Shown: positions 44,236 to 55,341, counted from the stretch's first letter. The stretch is DNA of 64,000 bases from Phytophthora hibernalis (GCA_012656075.1 JAAKBF010000151.1:1364001-1428000); one strand, 5' to 3'. The notes: generated from the letters alone by a model not told the origin. Numbers and translations: made by a program.

Positions 44236-44304
44236 GCTGGAGGCCGGAATTGAACCGGCGACCTGGAAGCCGAGCTTCCCGCTCTTCCACTGAGCTACAC
44301 CAGC
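44236..44304 (-). tRNA. tRNA-like sequence with A and B boxes (tRNA-derived SINE head or tRNA pseudogene)
   Basis: On the minus strand the 69 nt start GCTGGTGTAGCTCAGTGG (A-box-like) and end with the T arm GCCGGTTCAATTCCGGC (B box) and CTCCAGC, which pairs with GCTGGTG except for one T-T mismatch. The D stem GCTC/GAGC is intact. The anticodon arm (GGAAG-CTCGG-CTTCC) is two to three nt short, and no canonical seven-base loop with U33 fits, so I cannot name the amino acid. The downstream repeated tail suggests a SINE rather than a working tRNA gene. Confidence 0.55.
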
Positions 44305-44970
44305 GTTCCCAACAAACATCACTTACATGGCGGTAGCCGCCGCTTCCGCACGCCCTGTCTCTGCCGCCCGCCGTGCCACCATGCCACCGTTGAGCAGCCG
44401 TCCGTCGCGCCCACCGTACGTCGCGCCTCCATCGTCCGTCGAGCTTCCATCCTGCCGCTGCCACACGCTGTACCACCACCGTCGCGCCACCACCACCGCT
44501 GTCCGTCGAGTCACCGCCCACCAGCCACCACAGTCGAGCTGTCTGTCCGTCCTCCCGCTTTCTGTTTCCACCGGAGAACGCAGAATGAGAGCGAGAACGA
44601 CGAATGGTCGGGAGTGGATTCACATATTTGATAAAGTACGATTTTAGCCCTTACCACCGTCGTCCGGAATAAATGATCCCGCGCTGATTGGCGGATTAAA
44701 TTCCGGCGTGGCACTGTGTATCTCTATTGCAGCTGTCCGGACTGGCGTCCGGAATCTGCCGATTACTGGTTACCGGCCTGACGTGGCCGGGGAACTCGAA
44801 GTTTGATTTGAATCTCTAAGAGGAATTACCTTATCTAAGTGAAAATCTACTTAGATGTAACTACATCTGGTTGTCAATTGACACAAATAAGTGAACCCAA
44901 GGTTCACTTATTTACATGTCCTGCTGCAATGGTGTGTACTACTCGCCACGCGAACGCATTACCACTGTGC
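44305..44970. other. Spacer with a 29-nt perfect hairpin
   Basis: 44885-44913 reads AAATAAGTGAACC, CAA, GGTTCACTTATTT: a perfect 13-bp stem with a 3-nt loop. The ORF at 44327-44647 is Pro/Ser/Arg-rich low complexity and not convincing. A 48-bp string GAGGAATTACCTTATCT... at 44819 recurs imperfectly at about 45398, on the other side of the tandem duplication. Confidence 0.5.
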
Positions 44971-45278
44971 ATATTGCACAGTTTCATCACACAGCGCAAC
45001 AATCCGCAGCTGACTCTGTGGGGGGCTGATTCATCTGCTGCAGCAGGAACTGCTACAGCAGCTAGTTCTGTATGAGGCGCTAACCATCCTGCAGACACCA
45101 CAAACAAACCGTACAATAGATCAGATATTGCACAGTTTGATCACACAGCGCAACAATCCGCAGCTGACTCTGTGAGGGGCTGATTCATCTGCCGCAGCAG
45201 GAACTGCTACAGCAGCTAGTTCTGTATGAGGCGCTAACCATCCTGCAGACACCACAAACAAACCGTACAATAGATCAG
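44971..45278. repeat. 154-bp tandem duplication
   Basis: Unit 1 (44971-45124) and unit 2 (45125-45278) both start ATATTGCACAGTTT and end AATAGATCAG. They differ at only a few bases. No coding role is apparent. Nearly identical units point to a recent duplication. Confidence 0.88.
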
Positions 45279-45645
45279 AGTGCAGGATTCAATGCAGGAT
45301 AACAAAGGTTACACGCACACTAGCTGCTTCGTGCGGATTATGACGAAGAGATAGATGCGACTCGCAACTAAAATAAATCAACTTGCAAGACAATGAGGAA
45401 TTTTACCTTATCTCAGTGAAAATCTTCTTAGATGTAACAACAGATGCTCCCAAAAGAGAGTACTTATACCTGTAAGTATAAGTACTACAGGCTGTAAGTA
45501 CTTGCACACATGACTGCTGCATGTACCGGTACCTCAATCGTGGCTAACGAAACCCTCGTGTCTTCTCGAAGCTACCCGCATTTCGCAGCGCACACTGCTT
45601 CCAAGGTCAGGATCCTGAACCTGTGTATGGACAACTGGAGCATGG

Positions 45646-46200
45646 ATGGGAGAATTCAGCCAAGTACATTAAAGTTTTAAATGTTATGTATATGAACATC
45701 AATTTTTTAAATGTACTGTTGTACATGCTTATTTATCTTGTAATTTTTTAATTTATTTTAAAACATGTACCTAAAGGTTACAGATTCAAAAATCGCGCCA
45801 GCGATCACTCCAGTTCATGTCACGTTACCTTGGCACGACAAAAGGATAACCAACTCAAGTCCTCTCGCATTGTAAACGGTGCTGGGGTTAGGCCGACCGA
45901 TCAGTAAGGTACCTTACATGCCCTTGCATCCTTCACACGAGAGCCCTCCTAGGATCCGCCAGGAGGGTTTTGGTGGCAGGCAAGCCCCTATCTCCGCGCC
46001 CCTGGCCTTGGACGGTTGTTTCTCATGATACTTCTGCGTGTGAGTGATCAGCACCGCGATGAACTCTCTGGGTTTGTTAAGTGTGTAGCAGAACGGCGAA
46101 CACTCTGGGTTTCCGCGTGTGAGTGAGCAATAAATATATTTTTGCAAGCAACAGGTGTGAATCTCTGAGTGTGGGTGACTGACTACATGTAGTAGTCAGT
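45646..46200 (+). repeat. LTR-like dispersed repeat, copy C
   Basis: Matches 1080-1590 from TGGGAGAATTCAGC onward, including the AATAAATATAT end, and continues with GCAAGCAACAGGTGTGAATC, which matches copy B at 4229. It starts with TG and carries a polyadenylation-like signal. No internal retroelement region is attached. Confidence 0.6.
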
Positions 46201-46218
46201 GACTACACACTGTCGATA

Positions 46219-46484
46219 CACCGTTCACCCTAATTAGTCGTGCCACAACTATTTACCGTGTACGTTTCGAACTCCTCCCAACCTTTTTGAAAACCGTCCT
46301 TCTGAAAAACTACAAGCCAACAGTCAGAGTTAAATATACCACGTAATCGCCTTGTTGAGATCAATCAGAATCCGGGCTCTTTTCTTGATTTAAGGTCAAA
46401 ATGAAAATATTTTTCAAAACCGGTGAAATGATTACCAGAGGTGCATGACTATTTAGGTCACACGACTAATTAGGGTGAACGGTG
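46219..46484. mobile_element. 266-bp TA-flanked inverted-repeat element (MITE)
   Basis: 24-bp terminal inverted repeats start CACCGTTCACCCTAATTAGT and are flanked by TA at 46217-46218 and 46485-46486. There is no coding capacity. It lies in the same dispersed repeat that carries the 719-bp element at 4272, at nearly the corresponding position. Both elements end in CACC but are otherwise unrelated. Confidence 0.75.
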
Positions 46485-46516
46485 TACCGGTGGCTGTACT
46501 ACCATGTAGTGTGTAA

Positions 46517-46685
46517 GGTTGGTGTGGTGCGATGACGATGACATTGGTCTGTGCCTGGGACCTGTGTACGGTTGGTGTGGTGCGATGACATGACGATGAC
46601 GGTCTGTGCCTGGGTCCTGTGTACGGTTGGTGTGGTGCGATGACATGACGATGACATTGGTCTGTGCCTGGGTCCTGTGTGGTGG
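46517..46685. repeat. Minisatellite, about 55-bp unit, three copies
   Basis: Units start GGTTGGTGTGGTGCGATGAC at 46517, 46570 and 46625 and contain GTCTGTGCCTGGG(A/T)CCTGTGTAC. Unit length varies (53-55 bp) through a CATGACGATGAC sub-repeat. A shorter version lies at about 5020-5110. Confidence 0.85.
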
Positions 46686-46852
46686 GATGACGTGACGTGA
46701 CATGACGGAGCACAGGGCAACAAACAAAGTTTTCCATTTCATTACAAACTTCGAACTTTACTCAGTAACTTGAGGGAGGATATCTTCATCTACTGTGTAC
46801 TACAGTAGATTCTAAAGCGCCCGGCTCGAGTTACTGGCAGTAGAACAAGAAA

Positions 46853-47218
46853 GTGACAGTACTGGCAAGCTCTGCTCCTCACACAAATCCAGCGGACTCA
46901 ACACGTCTATCCAAAATTCAATCTACCGGTAGACAAAAATCAGTCAAGATCTGTGGAGTATTGGTCCAGACGACGAAGACCACGACGCCGAGCCAACATC
47001 CGACGCCGAGGGAATGCCGACGCGCTGCCGGCATACTGGCACCAGCTACCGACACTCAAGGGCCACATCACCACTATTACATCGTAAACAGCGTGCCGCA
47101 TCAACAAGTGGCCTACATAATCTCACCAACGGTTGGTGCAGCGAGGCTAGAGGGTGCTGCCGCAGGGCATGCCCCTTGTACGACAAGTAAGGCAAGGAAT
47201 GAGCTGTCTAACTGCTAA
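46853..47218 (+). other. Unrecognised ORF of 121 codons
   Basis: MTVLASSAPHTNPADSTR... is Thr/Pro/Ala-rich with no motif I know. It lies between repeats and just upstream of the broken Cys/His family member. Coding status is doubtful. Confidence 0.2.
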
Positions 47219-47449
47219 TAAACTCACTTCACAACTTTCTTTCAAGCGCGCAACGTCATAAGATCCGACTCAAGTTGAGTCATCTCGCCGCGCGATGCGA
47301 TTCTGCTACTCATGCAGAATCCTCTTCAAACGTGATGCAACCATATCCGCTTGCTCTTGTGTGGCACTGTGATACAAGTTATGTGCAGTCATTCTCCAAT
47401 TTGCGGTTTTACCACCACCACTGACCAACATGTTTTGGCGTGTTTGATA

Positions 47450-47941
47450 ACATTCCGTTCCCCACCTCGCTACTCATACCACAGCAAGGTCTGCACCAAC
47501 AACCGTGCCACGAAACGCGACGGAACTTTCCACGGACTCTGTGTGTTTCACCGTCGCAAGACTAACATGAGCCAGTGGCGCTTACCCAAACGCAACTGCG
47601 AGGAACGAGTTTAGCAACAGCGAGCCGAAGCAACTTCGGTGATTCCAACGAAGAGAACCCATTCGAGCAATCAGATACATGTACAGGTCGACCCGATCAT
47701 CGTTGATCCAATCCCCTACAGCGTTCACAACACTGCATTCGACGACTCTGCCAACTGCGAACACTATTGGCACCCGAGCCACATGCCCACCGGAGAATTC
47801 ACATCCCCAAGCATCACCCCTGAAGACTTCGAGATATTGGAGTTGCTGCTGCCCATTGAAGCTCAATGGGCAGCAGCAACTCCAATATCTGGGGGCTCAA
47901 TTTTATCCCCTAGATCCCTGCCCAAAGACTACAGTGAATGA
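47450..47941 (+). pseudogene. Small Cys/His-motif family, broken member 3
   Basis: The frame reads RYSYHSKVCTNNRATKRDG, then FHGLCVFHRRKTN. It aligns with members 1 and 2, but the first motif Cys is Tyr (TAC for TGC). A TAG at 47612-47614 interrupts after EERV. The same frame then continues through VDPIIVDPIPYSVHN to the C-terminal block SITPEDFEILELLLPIE, matching LEILEAMLF of member 2. From there the DNA turns into a perfect inverted copy of the preceding 28 bp. No good ATG precedes the motif. Two defects in one frame argue for a pseudogene. Confidence 0.75.
47832..47890. repeat. Perfect 28-bp inverted repeat with 3-nt loop
   Basis: Arm 47832-47859 (starts AGATATTGGAGTTGCTGC) is exactly complementary to 47863-47890, with loop AGC. 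It begins inside the codons for EILELLLPIE and replaces the expected end of the family C-terminus. Confidence 0.95.
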
Positions 47942-48865
47942 CACCAATCTCGTCATCGTGTAAGCGTACACCTGCTGTAGTGTATTGGTTTCCATGTACG
48001 TTAAGCGAAAATGAACGAGGTATCTACGACAATACATCGCATTGAGGGAGGTGGGTTTTCTCATCACATTACCTGGTTGCAGGCGGTGATGTTTATTTAG
48101 GTCGACAAGTACGAAAGCAAAACGATCGCTTGAGTGGACAGCAACACCATTTTTAATTAGATATTATTAGCGGTTTACCAACAGCAGTGAGGAATCCAAA
48201 CCATCGAGCCACAGTCGCCTGGCCCTTACTGTTTGTTTGTGGTTTATCACTCTTTGTGTTTCCCTGGGCGTGTAACAAGCTCAAATTGTGTCTGAAGTGA
48301 TGGATCCAGTCTTCACCAAAAGCGCGCCAACACTGGATTCAAGCAAAAAAACGCATCGCACAAGAAACTCATCCTGAAATAAGTTTAAATGGTGAGAGGA
48401 ATTAGGCCAGCGCGCGGTCCAATCAAGCAAGAAGCGCCCTGGACGAGTGACAACTCGACTGGGTGTTGATGTTAAAAAATGCAAGTTGTAATATTTTGCC
48501 GACTTGTATTTCAACCTCGGCGACATCTCGCATTCGTGTTGGCCAGCTCACAGATAAGCACCCAAAGACTGTATCGCCGTGGTAAAAGTGATATTGAGAT
48601 GAAGACGCCTAGCTATGGATTTACTCACTCACACTCACTCACGGTCAACAAACGGTGAATGGAAACTAGCCATCGACTTTGAGCCACGGTAACCTCTTTA
48701 AGTCAAAGGAAGCGCAGATTTTAGAAAATTTTATGGCTGGTATGAAAAAGCTTCAGCTTTTAGCTGATCCAAGGAAACTAATCTTTAAAGCGTGAGAAGC
48801 GTTGTTTGAGAAACAATGTGGTGTCCTACTGTGGCTACCATACTGAACTGGAAAGGGAATGACAA
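47942..48865. other. No gene recognised
   Basis: AT-rich with short ORFs. A TCACTCACACTCACTCAC micro-repeat lies near 48624-48641. It probably includes the left flank or LTR remains of the Ty3 element that follows, but no LTR pair was recognised. Confidence 0.4.
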
Positions 48866-49853
48866 TTGAAAACACCAGTGAAGGAAAGCTGGTTTCAAGA
48901 TTCAATAATTCGGGGAGGGTTTTTGCGGGGCTTTCAACTAATTGATTTCACGGATGCAGCATCAACCATTCCTCCTATCACACATAGGGCTCGGCGCACG
49001 CCGTTGCGGCACTTGCGGGAATTGCACGAATTACTGAAGGGTTTGCTGAAGGCACAGTTGGTCGCCTTCTCGGAAAGCCGTTGGGTGTCCCCGATTGTGA
49101 TTGTGTTGAAAAAGAATGGAGTCAATATTTGTCTGTGCATTAACTACCAGATGGTCAATACAGTGACGGCGATTATGAAATATGCCATGCCACTAGTCGA
49201 CGATTTACTAACCGACTTGGAAGAATACCTATGGATCTGCTCCTGGATGCAGCCAGTGGGTTTGGGGCAATCATGATGAGAGCTCGGAAGGTCTCAGCCT
49301 TCGTCTGTACACTTGACCATTTCGAGTGGCTTCGAATGCCGTTCGGCCAATTTACCAACAAATGATTGACAACGCTCTGTGGGGCTTCGTCCAGCCGAAG
49401 TGCGGCTGGCGCCGCTGATGCAGGCCGACGAAACGGAAGCCGAATCGGCAAGCACAGAGGTGACCGATGCTTCCGCGTTGGTGTCCGAGGTTTCAACGAC
49501 GTTTCCGACTAAGTTTGAGGCTGATCGCGAGTCCTCGGTCATGCTTGATGCCGTGAATCGACTGGTGAACAGCCCCGTCGCGGACATGTTCTCCACGGGT
49601 GTAATCGGATGAATCCTCGTTGGTACCGGTGTTCGATCGGCGGTCGTTCGTTTTTGACATTTTCTGTGGCTCCGAGATTTTCGACTCTTGCCTGGCTACA
49701 CTAGACCGACTGCTCCAACGGTTCGCAGAGTGTCGAATCAGTGTGAGCTTCACGAAGAGCATTTTTGTTCAAGGACGGGTGGATTTCCTGTCACATGAGA
49801 TTTCGGCCAACGGTATACCGGCTAATCCAAAGAAGCCGCAGGCGGTGACCGAG

Positions 49854-50523
49854 ACCGGGGTGCAAACAAACACCTTTTGGGGTGAAAACAAAACGAGATG
49901 GGGTCCCAGCAAAACCAAACAGGGCTTCAGCAAAATATAATCGGCGTTTTGGGGTGTCAGAAAAACGATTTGGCGCTCCGGCAAAATAGATTTGTAGGAT
50001 CAGCAAAACAGATTTGCATACAAAAGACCGGTCGTGTTCCGGTATTTGAATCCACCCGACCCGACCACAAGTGCGAGTGCCCCATCATTTACATGGACAA
50101 TTGCAACACCTCTGAGGGCTCCAACGTTATCCAGGGCATCACCGGCACCGTTCAACGCCACCAGGGTCATTGTAATTCCTTCCACGTGGTCCAATCGAGC
50201 CAACGATTCAAGTTAACTCGACCGGTCGAGTTAAATTGCATCTCTGGCTTGATTCAAACTAAGTCGACCGGTCGAGTTAACTTGCATTCCGAAAGCTGCC
50301 AACCACCCTGCACGGCATCGGGTCTTCTTGACAGATAGAAGTATGCGTTCATGGTGATTTAGTTATTCTTGTCTCCTGTCCTGTGGTGTCTACCTGTTCC
50401 GCTGCGCCCCTGTACCAGTACTGTATTGACCTTTTAGCACAGTTGTTGTCTACTCGTATTTTGCTGGGACCCCTCGTTGTTTTTGCTGAAGCCCCATTTT
50501 AATTTTGTTGGCGCCATTTTCAC
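49854..50523. mobile_element. 670-bp fold-back-like insertion with 12-bp target duplication
   Basis: GCGGTGACCGAG occurs directly before (49842-49853) and after (50524-50535) the insert, and removing one copy restores the Ty3 reading AVTE-LPFPSLKK. Both ends are built from a short degenerate unit: GGGGTCCCAGCAAAA and GGGCTTCAGCAAAA occur on the plus strand at the left end and on the minus strand at the right end, with further related units inside. Terminal bases themselves do not form a long perfect inverted repeat. No transposase is encoded. Confidence 0.75.
50213..50280. repeat. Pair of CGACCGGTCG palindromes
   Basis: 50213-50234 is a perfect 22-bp palindrome centred on ACCGGT with TTAACTCG flanks. 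50264-50275 repeats the core TCGACCGGTCGA, followed by GTTAA and TTGCAT as in the first. Both lie inside the 670-bp insertion. Confidence 0.9.
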
Positions 50524-53500
50524 GCGGTGACCGAGTTGCCTTTCCCATCGTTGAAGAAAAGAATGCAGTCATTCCTCGGTGCGTTAAATTATTACAACCG
50601 GTTCATCCAAGACTTCGCAGTCTACGGAGCTGCTCTCTATCAACTCAAAGGCGACGACTTCACACCGACAGGAACCTCTCGGCGGCCCACCGCAGCTTCG
50701 CAGTACTGCAACAGAAGGTAGCCGACGCACCGATACTGCGTCATTTCGACCGATCCAAGGAAGTGCATGTAGCACTGTTTGCAAATGAGTGGGTGTTGAG
50801 CTCTACTCTTACGCAATACCACGACGATACGCTGCACCCGGTGCAGGACGCTGAGAAGAACCACCACCCGGCCGAGGTGTTGGCCCTGTTGATGATGTTG
50901 AAGGTGTGTTACACCCATCTGGTTGGTTAAACTATCCACGTCTACACGCGTTTCTCGACGCTGGAGTGTGTGAACAAGGCGAAGACATTGTTCGGTCGCG
51001 CGACCAATTTCGCAGTCATGCTGTCCCCGTGGCACCTAGTGTTCGCACAAACACTAACTGTACTGCTAACACTACTGTTTCCAAACTGTTAGTTAGTGTA
51101 TAGCAAATCGGACTAACACTTGTGTATCGCCACGAGTCATCTCAATCCAGCTCTGGTTTGAACGCATTCATTTTCGCTTTCCCAATTATCTATGTAGTTC
51201 CCTCTACCTTCCATCGCACCACTAGCAATGGATTCTGCGAAATTCATCGTAGCTCTTGTTTTAGAACTGATAGATGCACAAACAGACAAACATGTATTCG
51301 GAGTACACTAGTGGCACCTGAAGGTCAACCGAGTGAAGGAACGCGACTGCGCGTTCGCCCAGCTCCTACAAGCTGGACTTACAACTCCGTTGAGCTAAAG
51401 ACTCGTTACCCCAGTAACAACACCGTTAAAGGATCGCCGATCCCCACTTGCTCTATGCATGCATACCAAGGACTCATGATGGCCTGGTGATGTCTTTTGA
51501 CGGATCGGCCATGACTGAGAAGAACGGCGGGTATGGTAGCTGCTCATGGATTTGTGGAAATTACCGGAGTGGACTGTAGTGACGGCTGCGAGTGCTAACC
51601 TCGAGACCACCACAGTAAACCTCACCGAATATGTCGGCATGAACAACGGCGTATCGTCTGCGCTAGAACACGGCGCCAAAAATTTAATCGTGGCGGGAGA
51701 CTCGCAATCCAGCAGTCGTTAGGGTTGATGGCGTGTCGAAAGGAGACTCGCATAGCCCAGCTGAACCACCACCGAGAACTCACGGCCAAAATTCGGTCGG
51801 TAAAAGTATCTACACGTAGGCCTAGAGTTCAATGTCGCTGTGGACTCGTTAGCGGCCGAAGCCCTCAACAGCAAAGAGTTCAGTGTAATATCGGCGGAGA
51901 CCAGGACATCAGAATTAATTGAGCTCAACCGAATTGGTGAAGTCATCTTCATACCTCTGACGGAAACCTCGGCGGTAACACGGAGCAAAGCAACCGCCAA
52001 AGAGATATCATCGGTGAACCTTAACCGGGATCCAGTAGCTCACAAGGTACATCGCGACAAATGATTTTCGATTTTGTGAGGGATGCGCCGGATACTATAA
52101 CAGTCACAACCCGTCGACAAGTAAGAGCGAAGAAGAAACGCGTCCGGTTTGCGAGTGAGCCATTGGTGCTGGGCCCGGGTGACGCAGCACAACGAGACGA
52201 AGCGAATGAAGTAGCCTCAGATGTCCAGAATGAGTCCGAGTCCGAGCAACCGTGTCCGGAAGCGAGCGTCAGAGTGCCAAATGCAAGCGATGCCGACCCA
52301 GTGGCTATTCAGGAAGAGCAAAGACGAAGGATTTCCGCCACCCAGGACGTGGAGCTGGGATGGGCAAACCTCAAGACATTTCTCCGCGGCGAGGAAGCCA
52401 GTCTGAACATAGCGCAGCGCGAGATGCATGGAAAATTCCCGACAAGTTTGCGCTGAGCGAAGACGGCGTGCTATATACACCAGTGGAGCGAGTCGTCAGT
52501 GGGACAACTATAACCGAGAAGAGACCACGATGAGTCTGGTGGTGCCCACAGCGATGATTCAAGAAGTGTTTCAGAGCTGCCACGACTCGTTAGAAGGCGG
52601 TCATCAAGGCATCGGTCGAGCTTACCTCAAGTAAAATGGACTATTACTGAATAGGACTGTACGCGGACGTCGAGCGATATGTACGGTCCTTCCCAGACTG
52701 CAGATCAAGCAAAAGTCGACCACAGCTCAGAGGGTATTCACCAGGAAATGTACTGGCCGAGAGACTATTCCAGTTGGTGTCGATGGACTTCGTAATACCG
52801 TTACCGAAGTCTCGACGAGGAAAGACTGCGCTGTTCTTGTATGCTCGTTCACATGATTCGTCATGGGAAAAGCGATGTCGGACATTACTGCACTAAAGAT
52901 TGCTTAGACGTTCGAGGAGTGTTCCTACCGAAGGTTCGGAGCGCCGACTATGATCCGACATGACCGAGATTCATGAGTGAGGGTTCACCGAGATGATGCA
53001 GTCTTGCGACGCTGAGTTATCGACCGCAAGCAAATTGACATCAGGAACGGTCAGTGAAGACGGTCATGCAGTCAGTGCGAATGTATGCCGAAGACCCGTT
53101 GCAGCAAGACTAAGACGAGATCGCAGAGCAATTAGTCTTTGTAATCAACAACTCCCAAGACGGTAAACGGAAGGACACCTCGTTCTACCTTGTTCATGGG
53201 TGGGACGTTGCGAGCAATGTCGGCATCGCTTAAACAAGGGTCCCGAGGTTAAATGGATGCGCTAGCGTGGCGCCGAGAAGTGAATCGACAACAAGAAATT
53301 GCGTGGGAAATGGCGATGGAGTAAGTACCAGAAGTTTGAGAAGGCTCGGAGGGCACGCGAACACAACGAGTCGCTTAATCGCCACGAAGCGGCAGCAGTG
53401 CCGAGCGTTGCACTGAACAGCGGCGAGAGCGAAACGACATCGCACATTGGCGAAGATGAAGGTGTCACCGGATGCCAGAAGACGCGACGCAACGACGGAA

Positions 53501-54489
53501 CTTGGCATAAACGAAACCTCTGACGTTGAACGAGAAGAGGCAGGGGTATCCCCTGATGCTGCTACCGAGGCGCCGATGTATCTGTTCTGATCAGAAAGCA
53601 GAGTGTGGATCTACATGGAACGAGTCAAACCCGGACTGACCAAGAAGTTAGCCCATCGATTGCATGGACCATTCCGAGTCAAACACAAGGTCGAAGAGTT
53701 CGCTTACAAACTAGAATTGCCGGACAGGAGCGGCTATCGGTTCTAGCCAGTGGCGCATGTATCACGGCTCAAGGCGGTAAACGAGTATGGTGACTGACCG
53801 ATCAGTCGACTAACGGCCGAGGTGTCCGATGAATCGAGAGTCGACTTTGACGAGGAGCTACTGCCAGAAGATAGTTGTGAGCCTGACCGAATGGCAAGCG
53901 AATACGAGGTGGAAGCCATTCTCGATGATCGCTCGCCGCTAACGACGAGTACAAATCGCGCTGTCTGAGAATTCAAGGTGAAGTGGGTCGGCTATGACGA
54001 GTCTTCTTGGGAGCCAGCATCGAACTTGTCATGTGGTGGGCTGCTCTACGGCTACCTCCGGGTCCAATGTAGCGAACGACGATCGCAAATGGTTCAAGTT
54101 GCCGACGAGGACTAGCTTGGAATACAACCGAGGATTGAACTGCCTGCGGGGTCGATACAGCCCGTCGAGACAGACGAAATTTACTACTGTACCAGAATGG
54201 AATGTCACCGATCATCGAACGACCAGGCCTTTTGGAGAGGCTCGGTGGAGGTGTCGGAATTGACGAAGTGAACTGCCTGCAGGAATTATGCAGCCCGCAG
54301 TGTCAGACGAAGATGACTACTGCATTAAAATTTGTATATGTGTAAATGATGTGAACGATTTTGAAGTGAATTTTGGATTAAGTGGAATTACTGGAGATCA
54401 TTCTACACCTGTAATGAACTACAGAACTCGGACGGTGTGGGAGTAGCTGGAGAGGTGAACGACGTGGCAGGAAAGCGCATGACAGAGGT

Positions 54490-55341
54490 CTAGACCTCAG
54501 CGGAGGAAACAATGTTAGACAACACATCCAGGTTGGATGTCTGGCCAGACGCAGACCCATCGGCGGCCGTTGGTGTAGCATTAGGAGTAGCTGAGTCCTC
54601 GGCCTGGCCTTCATCTTTCTCCTCTGTGTCTGCTGGTCCTTGGGATGTAACATCCGAGGCGTGTGCGACCCATGGATCTACGACCGAAGCTGGTGGCAGG
54701 GATCGATTCACCATTATGCCAGACACCGCCTCCGCTTCGGTCATGCCGCGAGGCGCAAAGAGAGGCACTGGAGGGTTACACGGAGCGAAGGTTGTGTTGA
54801 ATGGGTGACAGGTGGGCACATCCACCCAATAGTTACGCCATAGCTGCCGATCATCCAAAGTCGCGAGCTCGCCAACCCAGTCCTCAGACGTAGGAGCCCA
54901 CACAATCACTTCAAATGAGTACTGAAGGTAGGTGGTCTCCAGCACGAACTCAGTGGGCAACTCACGAGCCTGGTTGGGGCGGTCGATACACAAGCTCAAC
55001 AACGGTAGAGCATCTTTGGACGCAAGTGATCCGCCCTAATGTTTCAAGACTTGTTGTACTCGGATGAAGACGCCCGAAGAGCAACGACCGAGGAGTTTCC
55101 CACACCAAGCCTCTGTGTCAGGATCCGAAGGAAGGTTTCAACGCGGTTTCGGAGACGCCGGACTCAGAGGTGCATTTGAGGAGTCTATAGCGCATTTGAT
55201 GTAGGTCGTCGTAGGCACACAGCGTGCATCGCTCTTGTGCACGTGGTGCGATTTTTGTCTCTCCAACGCAGTGTCGGCTTCATCTTCCGTCAGGTCGGCA
55301 GCAACCTCCCTCCAGGACACGCGCGGCGGCAACCTTCCCAA
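54490..55341 (-). pseudogene. Unrecognised decayed coding remnant
   Basis: The longest piece (54490-55002) reads LLSLCIDRPNQARELPTEFV, then VIVWAPTSEDWVGELATLDD, PFNTTFAPCNPPVPLFAPRG and a Ser/Thr/Ala-rich acidic end. It has no ATG and is preceded by an in-frame TAG. Upstream on the same strand (55138-55341) is SWREVAADLTEDEADTALERQ. The content and place beside a Ty3 element suggest a structural protein of another retroelement, but I cannot name it. Confidence 0.4.

Larger units (their letters stand above)
48866..54263 (+). pseudogene. Ty3 (gypsy/chromovirus-like) retrotransposon, decayed and interrupted
   Basis: Remnants follow pol order. RT: SPIVIVLKKNGVNICLCINY, MPLVDDLLTDLEEYLW, LRMPFG-like, then ESGVDFLSHEISANGIPAN-type (49750-49830). 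RNase H: LGALNYYNRFIQDFA and RHFDRSKEVHVALF. A second RNase H-like region lies near 51480 (MSFDGSAMTEKNGGYGS). Integrase: zinc region CHDSLEGGHQGIGR, then LVSMDFVIPLP-type and SLIRHDRDPRFMS-type readings (52560-53000). A C-terminal chromodomain reads EYEVEAILDDRSPL and FKVKWVGYDESSWEPASNL (53880-54050). Stops and frame changes are everywhere. A 670-bp insertion splits RT, and another non-homologous stretch lies at about 51040-51310. No LTRs were identified. Confidence 0.8.

Noticed and set aside
44236..44304. A normal, named tRNA gene
   Set aside because: The anticodon arm is two to three nucleotides short and no standard loop fits, so I did not assign an amino acid.
44327..44647. 107-codon ORF, Pro/Ser/Arg-rich
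   Set aside because: Low-complexity C-rich DNA stays open in several frames; no motif or promoter evidence.
46517..46685. CRISPR-like array
   Set aside because: Units are contiguous 53-55-bp minisatellite copies without unique spacers, in a eukaryotic genome.
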